A DNA stretch of 64,000 nt from RGZA01 sp041917755 (GTDB lineage: Bacteria > Pseudomonadota > Alphaproteobacteria > UBA9219 > RGZA01), in contig JAYRWY010000003.1 of assembly GCA_041917755.1 (NCBI GenBank), forward strand, positions 17,170-81,169. The letters are read 5' to 3'. Shown piece by piece: positions 17,288-24,847 of this stretch. The position numbers and the translations under genes are program-made. Under the pieces are notes generated by a model. The model was not told the origin of the DNA and did no database searches. It saw only the letters and a list, made by a program, of their open reading frames with translations. Within the stretch, counting starts at the first letter, position 1. The number at the start of each line of letters is the position of its first letter.

Positions 17288-18787
17288 TTATTTGGTGGCC
17301 GGTGCAGGCGGAATAATTACCCAATATATCCGGGTGGGCGGCATATTTGTGACCGTTTGCCATGGCAATTCAGTGCTTTCAACTGCCCCCTTATAGTCAG
17401 CGAGATAAGATGGCCGTGCATCTTTATTACGCCAAATAACTACAGCTCCTTTGCGTGCCACCTCGTCCTTATTTATCCAAGGACTGTGGGTAATATCTCC
17501 ATCAATAAAGACATGCGGGCGGTTTTGAAGGTCTGGAGCATACAGAGCCACATTCCCGCCAAGCCAAGAATCACTAATGATGTATGATAATGGTTCCCCG
17601 CTTGGGCCTACTTTTTCTACCCATTTGTCATGAATGAGTTTGGATAAAGCTGCACCCGGGAAATGCCCGCGCATGGGCTTAAATCCCAGCGCAGGGCCAT
17701 GCGCCATGCTAATATAAAATGCAACCAGTGACAGACAGAATACTATACCCCAACCGATGGCAAATCGTTGCAACCGTTTGTCTGAAAAATCCAACGGCAC
17801 ATTCATAACAATCCAAAGGGGAATGAAGCTCAGATAGGGCATGCCCCACATATCAAGCGCACGATGCCCTGTGATCAGTGAAATAATGAAATTTAAGACC
17901 AATGGCGCAAAGGCAAGAAACGCCAAAAGCCTTCTACGTAAATTGGCCTGTTGGGGCGGTGGCGTTTGGCCATTGAACAACGTTGCAACAAGCAACAGCA
18001 TCGGCATCATATCCAGAAGCTGTGTTGCGGTAAACTTTATTGGAAAAAACAACCGTTCAAATATATCTTTTGCGGCCTCACTGCGGCTCATCGCATAGGT
18101 AAACGGGATGTATTGATGGTCATGCAGCCAGAAGATATGTGGCAATAAAACAGTACAAAATACGGCCAGCGCGATATACGGCTTATGCGTGGTCAGGACA
18201 TGCCGTGCATCTTTATATATCAGTATAAAAAGACCAAAGCCGATGCCCAATAACGCAATAGAATATTTTGCGTAAAATCCAAGGCCAAACATCGCGCCAA
18301 ATAATACCCAGTATTTAAGTTTGTCGCGCAGTATCGCGTTGGAAAATGCATAGCCACACAGTGCCCATTTCATCAATTGCAGGACATTCGGGTTAAATTC
18401 GGTGGACAGAAAATTAAAGTATACAATTCCTTCGCATAACAACGTCGCAATCAGTGCCTTTGTTCTCGTTGTGAAGAGGCGGGCTGTTCGATAAATTGCC
18501 CATAACGCAATACTGGTAGTTAGTGCGGAAAGCCCGAAATAACCAAGGCCGGAATTGCCAAATATATAGGTGACAAATTGCAACAACCATGCCTGCATGG
18601 GTGGGTGCTTGTAATAGCCCCACTGCATTTCATTCCCCCATACAAATCCCTCAACCGTATCCAGCGGGGCGTTGGGCTGTATTAGCGTGGGAAGAATGGT
18701 CCAGCACAAAAAATGTAAAAGGATAAACCACCAAAACAGTTTCGATGCATTTTTGTCAGTGATGGCAGATGTTTGGGTAAGAAGCAT
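17288..18787 (-). CDS. ArnT/PMT-type membrane glycosyltransferase (GT39/GT83-like)
   Basis: A 499-residue protein with about ten to twelve membrane helices. The first periplasmic loop has the acidic/HPP pattern GNEMQWGYYKHPPMQAW (about 51-67), characteristic of the PMT_2/ArnT fold, where a polyprenyl-phosphate sugar is transferred to a periplasmic acceptor. A soluble periplasmic C-terminal part (about 385-499) contains SYIISDSWLGGNVALYAP. Its start overlaps the stop of the family 2 glycosyltransferase by one base (TAATG), so the pair surely works together: the upstream enzyme makes the lipid-linked sugar, this one spends it. Acceptor (lipid A, other glycan or protein) unknown. Confidence 0.85.
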   Translation of the reverse strand: MLLTQTSAITDKNASKLFWWFILLHFLCWTILPTLIQPNAPLDTVEGFVWGNEMQWGYYKHPPMQAWLLQFVTYIFGNSGLGYFGLSALTTSIALWAIYRTARLFTTRTKALIATLLCEGIVYFNFLSTEFNPNVLQLMKWALCGYAFSNAILRDKLKYWVLFGAMFGLGFYAKYSIALLGIGFGLFILIYKDARHVLTTHKPYIALAVFCTVLLPHIFWLHDHQYIPFTYAMSRSEAAKDIFERLFFPIKFTATQLLDMMPMLLLVATLFNGQTPPPQQANLRRRLLAFLAFAPLVLNFIISLITGHRALDMWGMPYLSFIPLWIVMNVPLDFSDKRLQRFAIGWGIVFCLSLVAFYISMAHGPALGFKPMRGHFPGAALSKLIHDKWVEKVGPSGEPLSYIISDSWLGGNVALYAPDLQNRPHVFIDGDITHSPWINKDEVARKGAVVIWRNKDARPSYLADYKGAVESTELPWQTVTNMPPTRIYWVIIPPAPATK

Positions 18788-19764
18788 TACTTATCATCTT
18801 CAATGCCGCGTTTGTCGGCAATGAAATAAAGTGGGCGACGCTTAACTTCAACGAAAATACGCGCGATATACTCGGCCAGTACCCCCAGCCCAATCAGCTG
18901 AATTCCGCCCAGCATCAAGACACTGACCATAATAGTAGCAAAGCCTGGCACATCAATTCCAAACATGGTGGTCTGAATAATCAGGACTATCATATAAAGG
19001 AAGGCAAACATCGAAATGATGCAGCCAATTGCCGTCCACATTCTAAGCGGGATGCTGCTAAAGGATAAAAGTCCGTCAAATGCAAATTGTACTAATCCAA
19101 TGGGCGACCAACTGGATTGCCCTTTATGGCGTGGTGCTACATCAAATTCTACACTTGCAGTTGAAAAACCAACCCAGCTCATCAGGCCTTTCATAAACCG
19201 GCTGCGTTCGGGCAGGGCATTCACTGCATCTATCACGCGGCGGTCGAGTAGGCGGAAATCACCAGCGCCTTCAGGTAATTTGATGTCACCAATTTTGTCG
19301 AACAGCCAATAATACACATGGCTGAATTGGCGGCGCATTACGCCGTCCGTTTCACGATTGCGGCGCAGGGCATAAACCATCTGTGCACCGTCCTGCCACT
19401 TTTTATAAAGGTCAGGAATAACCTCGGGTGGATGTTGTAAATCACTATCCATAATAATGGCTGCTGATCCGCGCGCATGGGCAAGGCCACAGCTTACCGT
19501 GTTTTCTTTGCCAAAATTACGGGCCAGACGTATGGTTACAATTCGGGGGTTGCGTTGGTGGTGGGCGACTAGGCGCGCATAGGTATCATCGGTACTACCG
19601 TCATCCACAGCAATCAGTTCATAGGGGACGGCCATTTTTTCAAAAACGGCTTCCAGACGGATAAACAACAGATTAAGGTTTTCCGCCTCGTTATGACAAG
19701 GCAGGATAACACTCAGGATTGGGTTTTGGGAATTACTAGACTGCTGCATGGATGGACCTGACAT
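18787..19764 (-). CDS. Polyprenyl-phosphate glycosyltransferase, family 2 (GtrB/ArnC/DPM1-like)
   Basis: A GT2 enzyme of 325 residues from the ATG at 19764, which has AAGG seven bases upstream. The GT-A domain covers about 15-235: PCHNEAENLNLL, AVDDGSTDDTYARL, MDSDLQHPPEVI (the DxD motif) and the acceptor region KGLMSWVGF. Two C-terminal membrane helices follow (about 230-260 and 270-300), as in GtrB and ArnC. It forms an undecaprenyl-phosphate sugar on the cytoplasmic face. Coupled by a TAATG overlap to the ArnT-like gene. Donor sugar cannot be read from the sequence. Confidence 0.92.
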   Translation of the reverse strand: MSGPSMQQSSNSQNPILSVILPCHNEAENLNLLFIRLEAVFEKMAVPYELIAVDDGSTDDTYARLVAHHQRNPRIVTIRLARNFGKENTVSCGLAHARGSAAIIMDSDLQHPPEVIPDLYKKWQDGAQMVYALRRNRETDGVMRRQFSHVYYWLFDKIGDIKLPEGAGDFRLLDRRVIDAVNALPERSRFMKGLMSWVGFSTASVEFDVAPRHKGQSSWSPIGLVQFAFDGLLSFSSIPLRMWTAIGCIISMFAFLYMIVLIIQTTMFGIDVPGFATIMVSVLMLGGIQLIGLGVLAEYIARIFVEVKRRPLYFIADKRGIEDDK

Positions 19765-19796
19765 TACAGAACCTTCCCGCAAAAAATAACAGATTA

Positions 19797-20000
19797 CTAG
19801 AAGCCTTCGCGTTCGCGGCGCTTGCGTTCAACCTTGCGCAGACGGCGCACAGCTTCAGAACCTTCGCGTGCCTTCTTTTCAGATGGCTTTTCGTAGTAGC
19901 GGCGCAGCTTCATTTCACGAAATACACCTTCGCGTTGTAATTTCTTTTTTAACGCGCGAAGCGCTTGATCTACATTGTTGTCACGTACGCTAACTTGCAA
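19797..20000 (-). CDS. rpsU: 30S ribosomal protein S21, TTG start
   Basis: A 67-residue basic protein with the S21 pattern VRDNNVDQALRALKKKLQREG, FREMKLRRYYEKPSEKK and an Arg-rich tail (RRLRKVERKRREREGF). The start codon is TTG: it aligns with the usual alphaproteobacterial N-terminus and has AGGAG six bases upstream, and there is no ATG nearby. S21 sits beside the 3' end of 16S rRNA and helps initiation. A hairpin plus T-run lies in its leader. Confidence 0.97.
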   Translation of the reverse strand: MQVSVRDNNVDQALRALKKKLQREGVFREMKLRRYYEKPSEKKAREGSEAVRRLRKVERKRREREGF

Positions 20001-20031
20001 AGCCGTCTCCTGATTTAAATTCTACAAACGC

Positions 20032-20061
20032 AAAAAAAACTTATTCGGTTTTAGAGCCGAA
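20032..20061 (-). terminator. Attenuator-like hairpin in the rpsU leader
   Basis: On the leftward strand TTCGG (20061-20057) pairs with CCGAA (20048-20044) around an eight-base loop, followed by TAAG and a run of eight T (20039-20032), 32 bases before the rpsU start. The short stem plus T8 could be a partial terminator upstream of rpsU, or the terminator of an unseen leader transcript. Confidence 0.4.
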
Positions 20062-20171
20062 CCTCTTGAAGCGGGCAAAGTAATGAACCTGCTTTAAAAA
20101 AGCAAGCTGGCTTTAAGGTTCTTATTTTGTTCTTATTTGGCAATGGTTTAGCAACATGGTATGGATAGGGC

Positions 20172-20774
20172 ATGGAAGAACTATCCAAAGAAATGCTGAT
20201 TATTGCTGCCCTTCGCCAAGTCCCGTTTGAGGGCTGGACCAAGCTGGCATTCGAAAAAGCCGAGGAATCTGAAGGCTTACCCGCGGGTACCTATGCTGCG
20301 TATTTCCCCGGCGGCGTTCAAGACCTTATCCGCTCCATGCATGAATGGGTGGATAACGATATGCAACGCAGAATTGCCGCCCAGCCAGATTTCCAAGAAC
20401 AGAAAATCCGTGAAAAAATATTCCGCTGCGTGATGGCACGTATCCATACACTAACACCATACCGCGAAGCCATTCGCCGCCTTGCTGGCCACCAATTATT
20501 GCCGTGGAACAAACCATGGGGGCTGCGTGATTTGGGTTTGGCAGCCGATGCCATGTGGAAACTAGCTGGCGATCGTTCGGTGGATTATAATTTTTATACC
20601 AAACGCATCTTGTTGTCCGGAGTATACGCCGCAACGCTCAATCATTGGTTTGATGATGTGAGTGATGAGTTTGAAAGTACGCAAAATTTCCTTCGCGCCC
20701 GCATCGAAAACGTACTTCAATTCGGTAAATTTGTGGGCGGCATCAAAGACAAGTTTGCCAAGAAGGCGGCTTAA
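20172..20774 (+). CDS. COQ9-like ubiquinone biosynthesis protein
   Basis: A 200-residue protein of the COQ9 family (TetR-like fold used as a lipid-binding protein). The N-terminal helices resemble a TetR helix-turn-helix (IIAALRQVPFEGWTKLAFEKAEE), and the COQ9 signature is clear in the C-terminal half: LGLAADAMWKLAGDRSVDYNFY followed by TKRILLSGVYAATLNHW (about 130-165). COQ9 presents quinone intermediates to COQ7 in mitochondria and is found in alphaproteobacteria. The gene ends one base before the convergent sspB stop. A TetR regulator is unlikely, given the C-terminal signature. Confidence 0.88.
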   Translation: MEELSKEMLIIAALRQVPFEGWTKLAFEKAEESEGLPAGTYAAYFPGGVQDLIRSMHEWVDNDMQRRIAAQPDFQEQKIREKIFRCVMARIHTLTPYREAIRRLAGHQLLPWNKPWGLRDLGLAADAMWKLAGDRSVDYNFYTKRILLSGVYAATLNHWFDDVSDEFESTQNFLRARIENVLQFGKFVGGIKDKFAKKAA

Positions 20775-21281
20775 CTACTCTTTGGTTTCCGTGGTGGCAT
20801 TCTTTTTACGGAATTGATCAAGGCTAATCACTACGCCTTTTTCACCATCATCCTTGGGGGATGCAGCTTTCTTGGTTTCCTGATTGGCACTGTCATCGTC
20901 AAAGGCATCATCCTCATCATCACCTTCCATGGTCTGGAATTGCAGTGCGAAGTTAACAGATGGGTCGGCAAAGGTTGTAATTGCGCCAAACGGAACGGTT
21001 AGGCGTTCCTTGATGTTATTGAAGCTGAGGGTAACGCTGAATCCTGTTTCGGTTACCACCAGGCCATAATACTGGTACTGCAACACGATGGTCATTTCTT
21101 TTGGGTACTGCTCATGCAGGTGTGGCGGAATTTGAACGCCAGAAAATTCTGTCAAAAATGAAATATAGAAATGATGACTTCCAGGCAGCCCACGTTCTGC
21201 CACCATTTTAAGGGTGTCAGATACAACACGGCGCAACGCACCTTCGACCATCAAGTCATAACGTAAATCTTCATCAGACAT
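20775..21281 (-). CDS. sspB: ClpXP adaptor SspB, alphaproteobacterial type
   Basis: A 168-residue protein. The substrate-binding SspB domain (about 5-110) shows GSHHFYISFLTEFSGVQIP, TIVLQYQYYGLVV and VPFGAITTFADPSVNF. A flexible acidic linker (GDDEDDAFDDD) leads to a C-terminal motif VVISLDQFRKKN, the likely ClpX-docking tail. SspB delivers tmRNA-tagged peptides to ClpXP; the tmRNA gene itself lies 0.9 kb away. Family assignment is firm although alphaproteobacterial SspB diverges from E. coli SspB. Confidence 0.93.
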   Translation of the reverse strand: MSDEDLRYDLMVEGALRRVVSDTLKMVAERGLPGSHHFYISFLTEFSGVQIPPHLHEQYPKEMTIVLQYQYYGLVVTETGFSVTLSFNNIKERLTVPFGAITTFADPSVNFALQFQTMEGDDEDDAFDDDSANQETKKAASPKDDGEKGVVISLDQFRKKNATTETKE

Positions 21282-21516
21282 TTTGAAAAACGATATTAGG
21301 AGTTGTTAATTAAAAGCCACATATTCTTCTTCGCTTGTTAACAAGTGTAAGTCAAGAAAGGTTTCTGACCGATGCGGCGTTTTGGGCAAACTATCCCATT
21401 AAAGCTGCACTTTTGGCCGTTTTGTCTGGCTGATGCAGAAAATATGGGCATTGATTAGGGCAAATCATTTCCTATATCCTGCTGACTATATATGAAATGA
21501 TTTTTAAGGCATCTAA

Positions 21517-22122
21517 ATGGCCAAGGCACCCAGTCGCTCACCCTACAGCCCAGACACCATCGTAGATAACAAACGCATATGGGAAACACCACGTGAGATT
21601 GTAATTTGGCCAAGCTGGGCACTCTATCAAAAATACAAAGCATTTCATGACGCAAGGCCGGAAAGCCATGTATGGCGCTCCCTTACATCATTTGACCCGC
21701 ATGCACTAACCCAGCCAATAACGCAGGCAAATTTTGATGCATGGCGTGAAAGCAAAATTCAGGAACTGGTTGAAGGCCCGTGCCAGCCATTGGTGCGCCG
21801 TATATTGGATGCAGGTCACTTCACGCTATACAGCAATGCCTTTGGCGGTGGTGATAAGGGTGTTGAATTCACCCGTGATTTATTCAGATACCATATTGAT
21901 AAAAGCGGCCGTTTCTTTTGCTATCTCGAAAACTGGTATACTGCCCCGCAAATTGTGAATGCTGATAAGGTGGTTACATCTAGCTATCCAAAACCGGATG
22001 CCGAGCAAAGCAAAGCGTTAGCCAAAAAATTGAATTTAGAACCCAAGCCTTCCGCATCACCATCACCGGAGCGCCCCGCAAAACGCAAGCGCACCCAGCG
22101 GCCAAGACGCGATCATAGCTAA
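21517..22122 (+). CDS. Unknown protein with basic C-terminal tail
   Basis: A 201-residue soluble protein with AAGG eight bases before the ATG. I do not recognise it. The middle is aromatic-rich (EIVIWPSWALYQKYKAFHD, FRYHIDKSGRFFCYLENWYT) and the last 40 residues are low-complexity Pro/Ser then strongly basic (RPAKRKRTQRPRRDHS), suggesting nucleic-acid contact. A similar basic tail closes the unrelated-looking protein at 30409-31092. It ends nine bases before the tmRNA 3' region, convergent with it. Confidence 0.7.
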   Translation: MAKAPSRSPYSPDTIVDNKRIWETPREIVIWPSWALYQKYKAFHDARPESHVWRSLTSFDPHALTQPITQANFDAWRESKIQELVEGPCQPLVRRILDAGHFTLYSNAFGGGDKGVEFTRDLFRYHIDKSGRFFCYLENWYTAPQIVNADKVVTSSYPKPDAEQSKALAKKLNLEPKPSASPSPERPAKRKRTQRPRRDHS

Positions 22123-22130
22123 AAGAAAGT

Positions 22131-22158
22131 GGGGGGCTTCTGTTGCCCGGTGCCCCCC
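22131..22158 (-). terminator. GC-rich hairpin at the tmRNA 3' end
   Basis: GGGGGGC and GCCCCCC pair perfectly around 14 bases and are followed by ACTTTCTTTT on the leftward strand. It is either the closing helix of the coding piece, the intrinsic terminator, or both. Confidence 0.6.
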
Positions 22159-22480
22159 GGACCGCTAAGCTTTTCGCTTAACTACCGAATCCCAAAGGAT
22201 TAAGCAGCTAGAGCTACGCGAGCTTCAGGAGCAACGTTGTCGTTGGCATCCGTAGTTGTTAGCCCGATAACGGCGGAACCATGCCGAGCAAAAACTGTAC
22301 TTTTACTACATACGTCGATCCTAGTTCGCCCCCACATATTGGCTCTTTGCGACTGCTCTGCGCTTTACGCAACCGCGACTGCAAAAGTAATCTCTTCCTG
22401 AGCCAATATGGTGGAGGCGCCGGGTACCGCCCCCGGGTCCGTCCTGCTTATTCTGTACAGCGTTTATCACCATAGTCGGC
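22131..22480 (-). ncRNA. ssrA: Permuted two-piece tmRNA
   Basis: On the leftward strand the order is acceptor piece, spacer, coding piece. The acceptor piece ends at 22409 with CGCCTCCACCA; its T-arm is CCGGG-GGCGGTA-CCCGG. The spacer (22408-22334) is closed by TATTGGCTC and GAGCCAATA. The coding piece starts at 22333 with GGGGGCGAAC; its first seven bases pair with CGCCTCC to make the acceptor stem. The tag frame (22247-22200) reads ANDNVAPEARVALAA then TAA. The 3' end holds a hairpin with the stop, a GAAA-type hairpin, and GGGGGGC/GCCCCCC (22158-22152 and 22137-22131), then ACTTTCTTTT. tmRNA rescues stalled ribosomes; the tag marks products for ClpXP. Exact 5' end is uncertain by tens of bases. 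Confidence 0.95.
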
Positions 22481-22697
22481 GAACCGACGGTTCTGTTTAT
22501 ATCACAAAACCTTTACAATTCGATTGCTTATTTTGGACTGCCTGTATTTTAGCCAATTCTTTCAAGCAATTATGCGACTTTTTTCATGTGAATTGTGCCG
22601 TGAATGTGTTTGACGGGGGGATGCATTCTAAAAGAAACTATGACCCATCAACGTTCCGTTTTGATTCTTCCTTTCTGGCCCTCATTGGATATTGCCC

Positions 22698-23645
22698 ATG
22701 CCCGTTTCTGCTGAACAACGCTCCGAAATTGACCAAATCCGCGCCGAAACAAAGCCAACGCGCCGCGCGACCGTTCCTGCACTTGAAGAAATCCTTTATG
22801 AACCGCTTCCGGTTCTCGACCACGGCTTTGTCCGTGTTATTGATTATATGGGCGATGATAATGCGGTGGTGCAAGCAGCCCGCGTATCTTATGGCAAGGG
22901 CACCAAGAAAGTTTCAGAAGATGCAGGCCTCATCCGCTATCTGATGCGTCACTGGCATTCCACCCCATTTGAAATGTGCGAAATCAAATTCCACGTAAAG
23001 TTACCAATTTTTGTTGCGCGCCAATGGATACGTCATCGTACCGCCAACGTGAATGAATATTCCGCCCGTTATTCAATTATGGATAAGGAATTTTATATCC
23101 CACCGCGTGAACAGCTTGCCGTGCAGTCAACCCAAAACCATCAAGGCCGTGGCGCAACGCTCAATGACAAGGAAGCCGTGCAGGTCATGGACTTGTTGAA
23201 GAAAGATTCCGAAAGCGTCTATGCCCATTATCAACAAATGTTGAATGAAGATGAAAAAGGAAATGTAATTGATGCTGGCCGCGAAGGCTTGGCTCGTGAG
23301 CTTGCACGTATGAACCTAACCCTCAATTACTATACGCAATGGTATTGGAAGGTCGATTTGCATAACCTCATGCACTTTTTGCGCCTACGCGCAGATAGCC
23401 ATGCCCAATATGAAATCCGCGTTTATGCCGATGCCATGTTGAATGTACTGGAACGGTGGTGTCCCCACACCTTCAGCGCGTTTAAAGAATACCGTATGGG
23501 TGGCGCCAATATTTCAACGACGGGCCTAAGCATCGTTCAGCGTATGTTAAAAGGCGAAAAAGTACAGCATGCGGATAGTGGTCTTTCCAAACGTGAATGG
23601 AACGAACTGATGGGTGATTTGGGCCTAGAACAATTGAAGGCGTAG
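22698..23645 (+). CDS. thyX: FAD-dependent thymidylate synthase
   Basis: A 315-residue ThyX, which makes dTMP from dUMP using FAD, NADPH and methylene-THF. The ThyX signature is RQWIRHRTANVNEYSARYS (about residues 110-128); the C-terminal helix includes the substrate-binding LRADSHAQYEIRVYAD. It is longer than the 230-residue bacterial average because of the N-terminal and mid insertions typical of alphaproteobacteria. A TTG two codons upstream is possible, but the ATG at 22698 is preferred; no strong ribosome-binding site is seen for either. nhaA starts two bases after the stop. No thyA is seen in the window. Confidence 0.96.
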   Translation: MPVSAEQRSEIDQIRAETKPTRRATVPALEEILYEPLPVLDHGFVRVIDYMGDDNAVVQAARVSYGKGTKKVSEDAGLIRYLMRHWHSTPFEMCEIKFHVKLPIFVARQWIRHRTANVNEYSARYSIMDKEFYIPPREQLAVQSTQNHQGRGATLNDKEAVQVMDLLKKDSESVYAHYQQMLNEDEKGNVIDAGREGLARELARMNLTLNYYTQWYWKVDLHNLMHFLRLRADSHAQYEIRVYADAMLNVLERWCPHTFSAFKEYRMGGANISTTGLSIVQRMLKGEKVQHADSGLSKREWNELMGDLGLEQLKA

Positions 23646-23647
23646 GA

Positions 23648-24847
23648 ATGCCATTAAGGTTCATCAACAAATTTCTCCACGGCCAGTATTCAAGTAGCAT
23701 TGTTCTTATCTTTGCAACGGCATTGGCCATGTTTATTGCCAACTCGCCTTTGGCTTCAAGCTATCAGGATATTCTGCATTCGCAGGTTGGATTTACCACA
23801 GACTGGATAACCCTTAATTTATCAGTATCACACTGGGTCAATGATGGCCTGATGGTGTTGTTCTTTTTGTTGGTTGGGCTTGAAATTAAGCGTGAATTTT
23901 TGCGTGGTGAACTTGGCACGCTGAGCAAAGCAGCTTTCCCGATTATATGTGCCGTGGGCGGGGTTATTGCTCCTGCGCTCATATTTATGTTTATCAATAA
24001 ATCACATCACGAATATTGGTCGGGCTGGGCTATTCCCACGGCCACCGATATTGCCTTTGCCTTGGGACTTCTTGCATTGGGCGGAAAAAATGTTCCGATA
24101 TCTCTAAAGGTATTTCTAACCGCCTTGGCGATTATTGATGACCTTATTGCCATTATCATCATCGCCTTATTTTATGGTGAACCGCTCAACATCGATGCAT
24201 TTTTCCTGAGTATTCTGGTGATGTTTGCGCTATTCACTTTGAATGTCATGCGCGTAAAGCATATCTGGCCTTATATTGCGCTTGGCTTTTTCCTATGGAT
24301 TGGCGTTTTACAATCGGGCCTTCATCCGACTATCGCAGGTGTATTATTGGCGTTGATGATCCCCATAGATGAAAATAAAGACAAGTCGCCATTGCATCGT
24401 CTGGAAGGAGCTTTACATCCATTATCAGCGTTCGTCATCATGCCTGTATTTGCGCTGGCAAATGCCGGGTTATCGTTTGCCGGTGTCAATCCATCCGACT
24501 TACTGAATAAGCTGCCGCTGGGCATCATGATGGGCCTGTTCTTTGGCAAACAAATCGGAATTATTCTAGCAGGCAAGGTTGCTATCCGTATGGGCTGGGC
24601 GCAATTGCCGGTGGATGTTACTCCGCGCCAGTTTTATGCCGCCTCCGTCTTAGCCGGCATTGGCTTTACCATGAGTTTGTTTATTGGTTCGCTCGCATTC
24701 AAATCGGATGAGCTGGATAATCTGGTGCGTCTTGGAGTGATGGCGGGATCGCTACTATCTGCGGTAGTTGGTATTTTGTTGTTGCGCAGTGGCCCCGGCA
24801 AAAAAGCGGCCGATTTTGTTCCCGACGATCCGGAAGAAAATATTTAG
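23648..24847 (+). CDS. nhaA: Na+/H+ antiporter NhaA
   Basis: A 399-residue, 12-helix sodium/proton antiporter. The ion-binding pair is in LTALAIIDDLIAIIIIALFYGE (about residues 158-179), equivalent to Asp163-Asp164 of E. coli NhaA; the helix IV element is AIPTATDIAFALG. Length and C-terminus match the family. The gene is coupled to thyX and its stop shares bases with the convergent prfC stop (TTAG at 24844-24847). Confidence 0.96.
   Translation: MPLRFINKFLHGQYSSSIVLIFATALAMFIANSPLASSYQDILHSQVGFTTDWITLNLSVSHWVNDGLMVLFFLLVGLEIKREFLRGELGTLSKAAFPIICAVGGVIAPALIFMFINKSHHEYWSGWAIPTATDIAFALGLLALGGKNVPISLKVFLTALAIIDDLIAIIIIALFYGEPLNIDAFFLSILVMFALFTLNVMRVKHIWPYIALGFFLWIGVLQSGLHPTIAGVLLALMIPIDENKDKSPLHRLEGALHPLSAFVIMPVFALANAGLSFAGVNPSDLLNKLPLGIMMGLFFGKQIGIILAGKVAIRMGWAQLPVDVTPRQFYAASVLAGIGFTMSLFIGSLAFKSDELDNLVRLGVMAGSLLSAVVGILLLRSGPGKKAADFVPDDPEENI

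Noticed and set aside
20172..20774. TetR-type transcriptional regulator
   Set aside because: The N-terminus resembles TetR, but the COQ9 signature in the C-terminal half decides otherwise.
22281..22944. Open frames over the tmRNA region and upstream of thyX
   Set aside because: They lie across the structured tmRNA on the opposite strand or overlap thyX out of frame; none has a ribosome-binding site or a recognisable protein.
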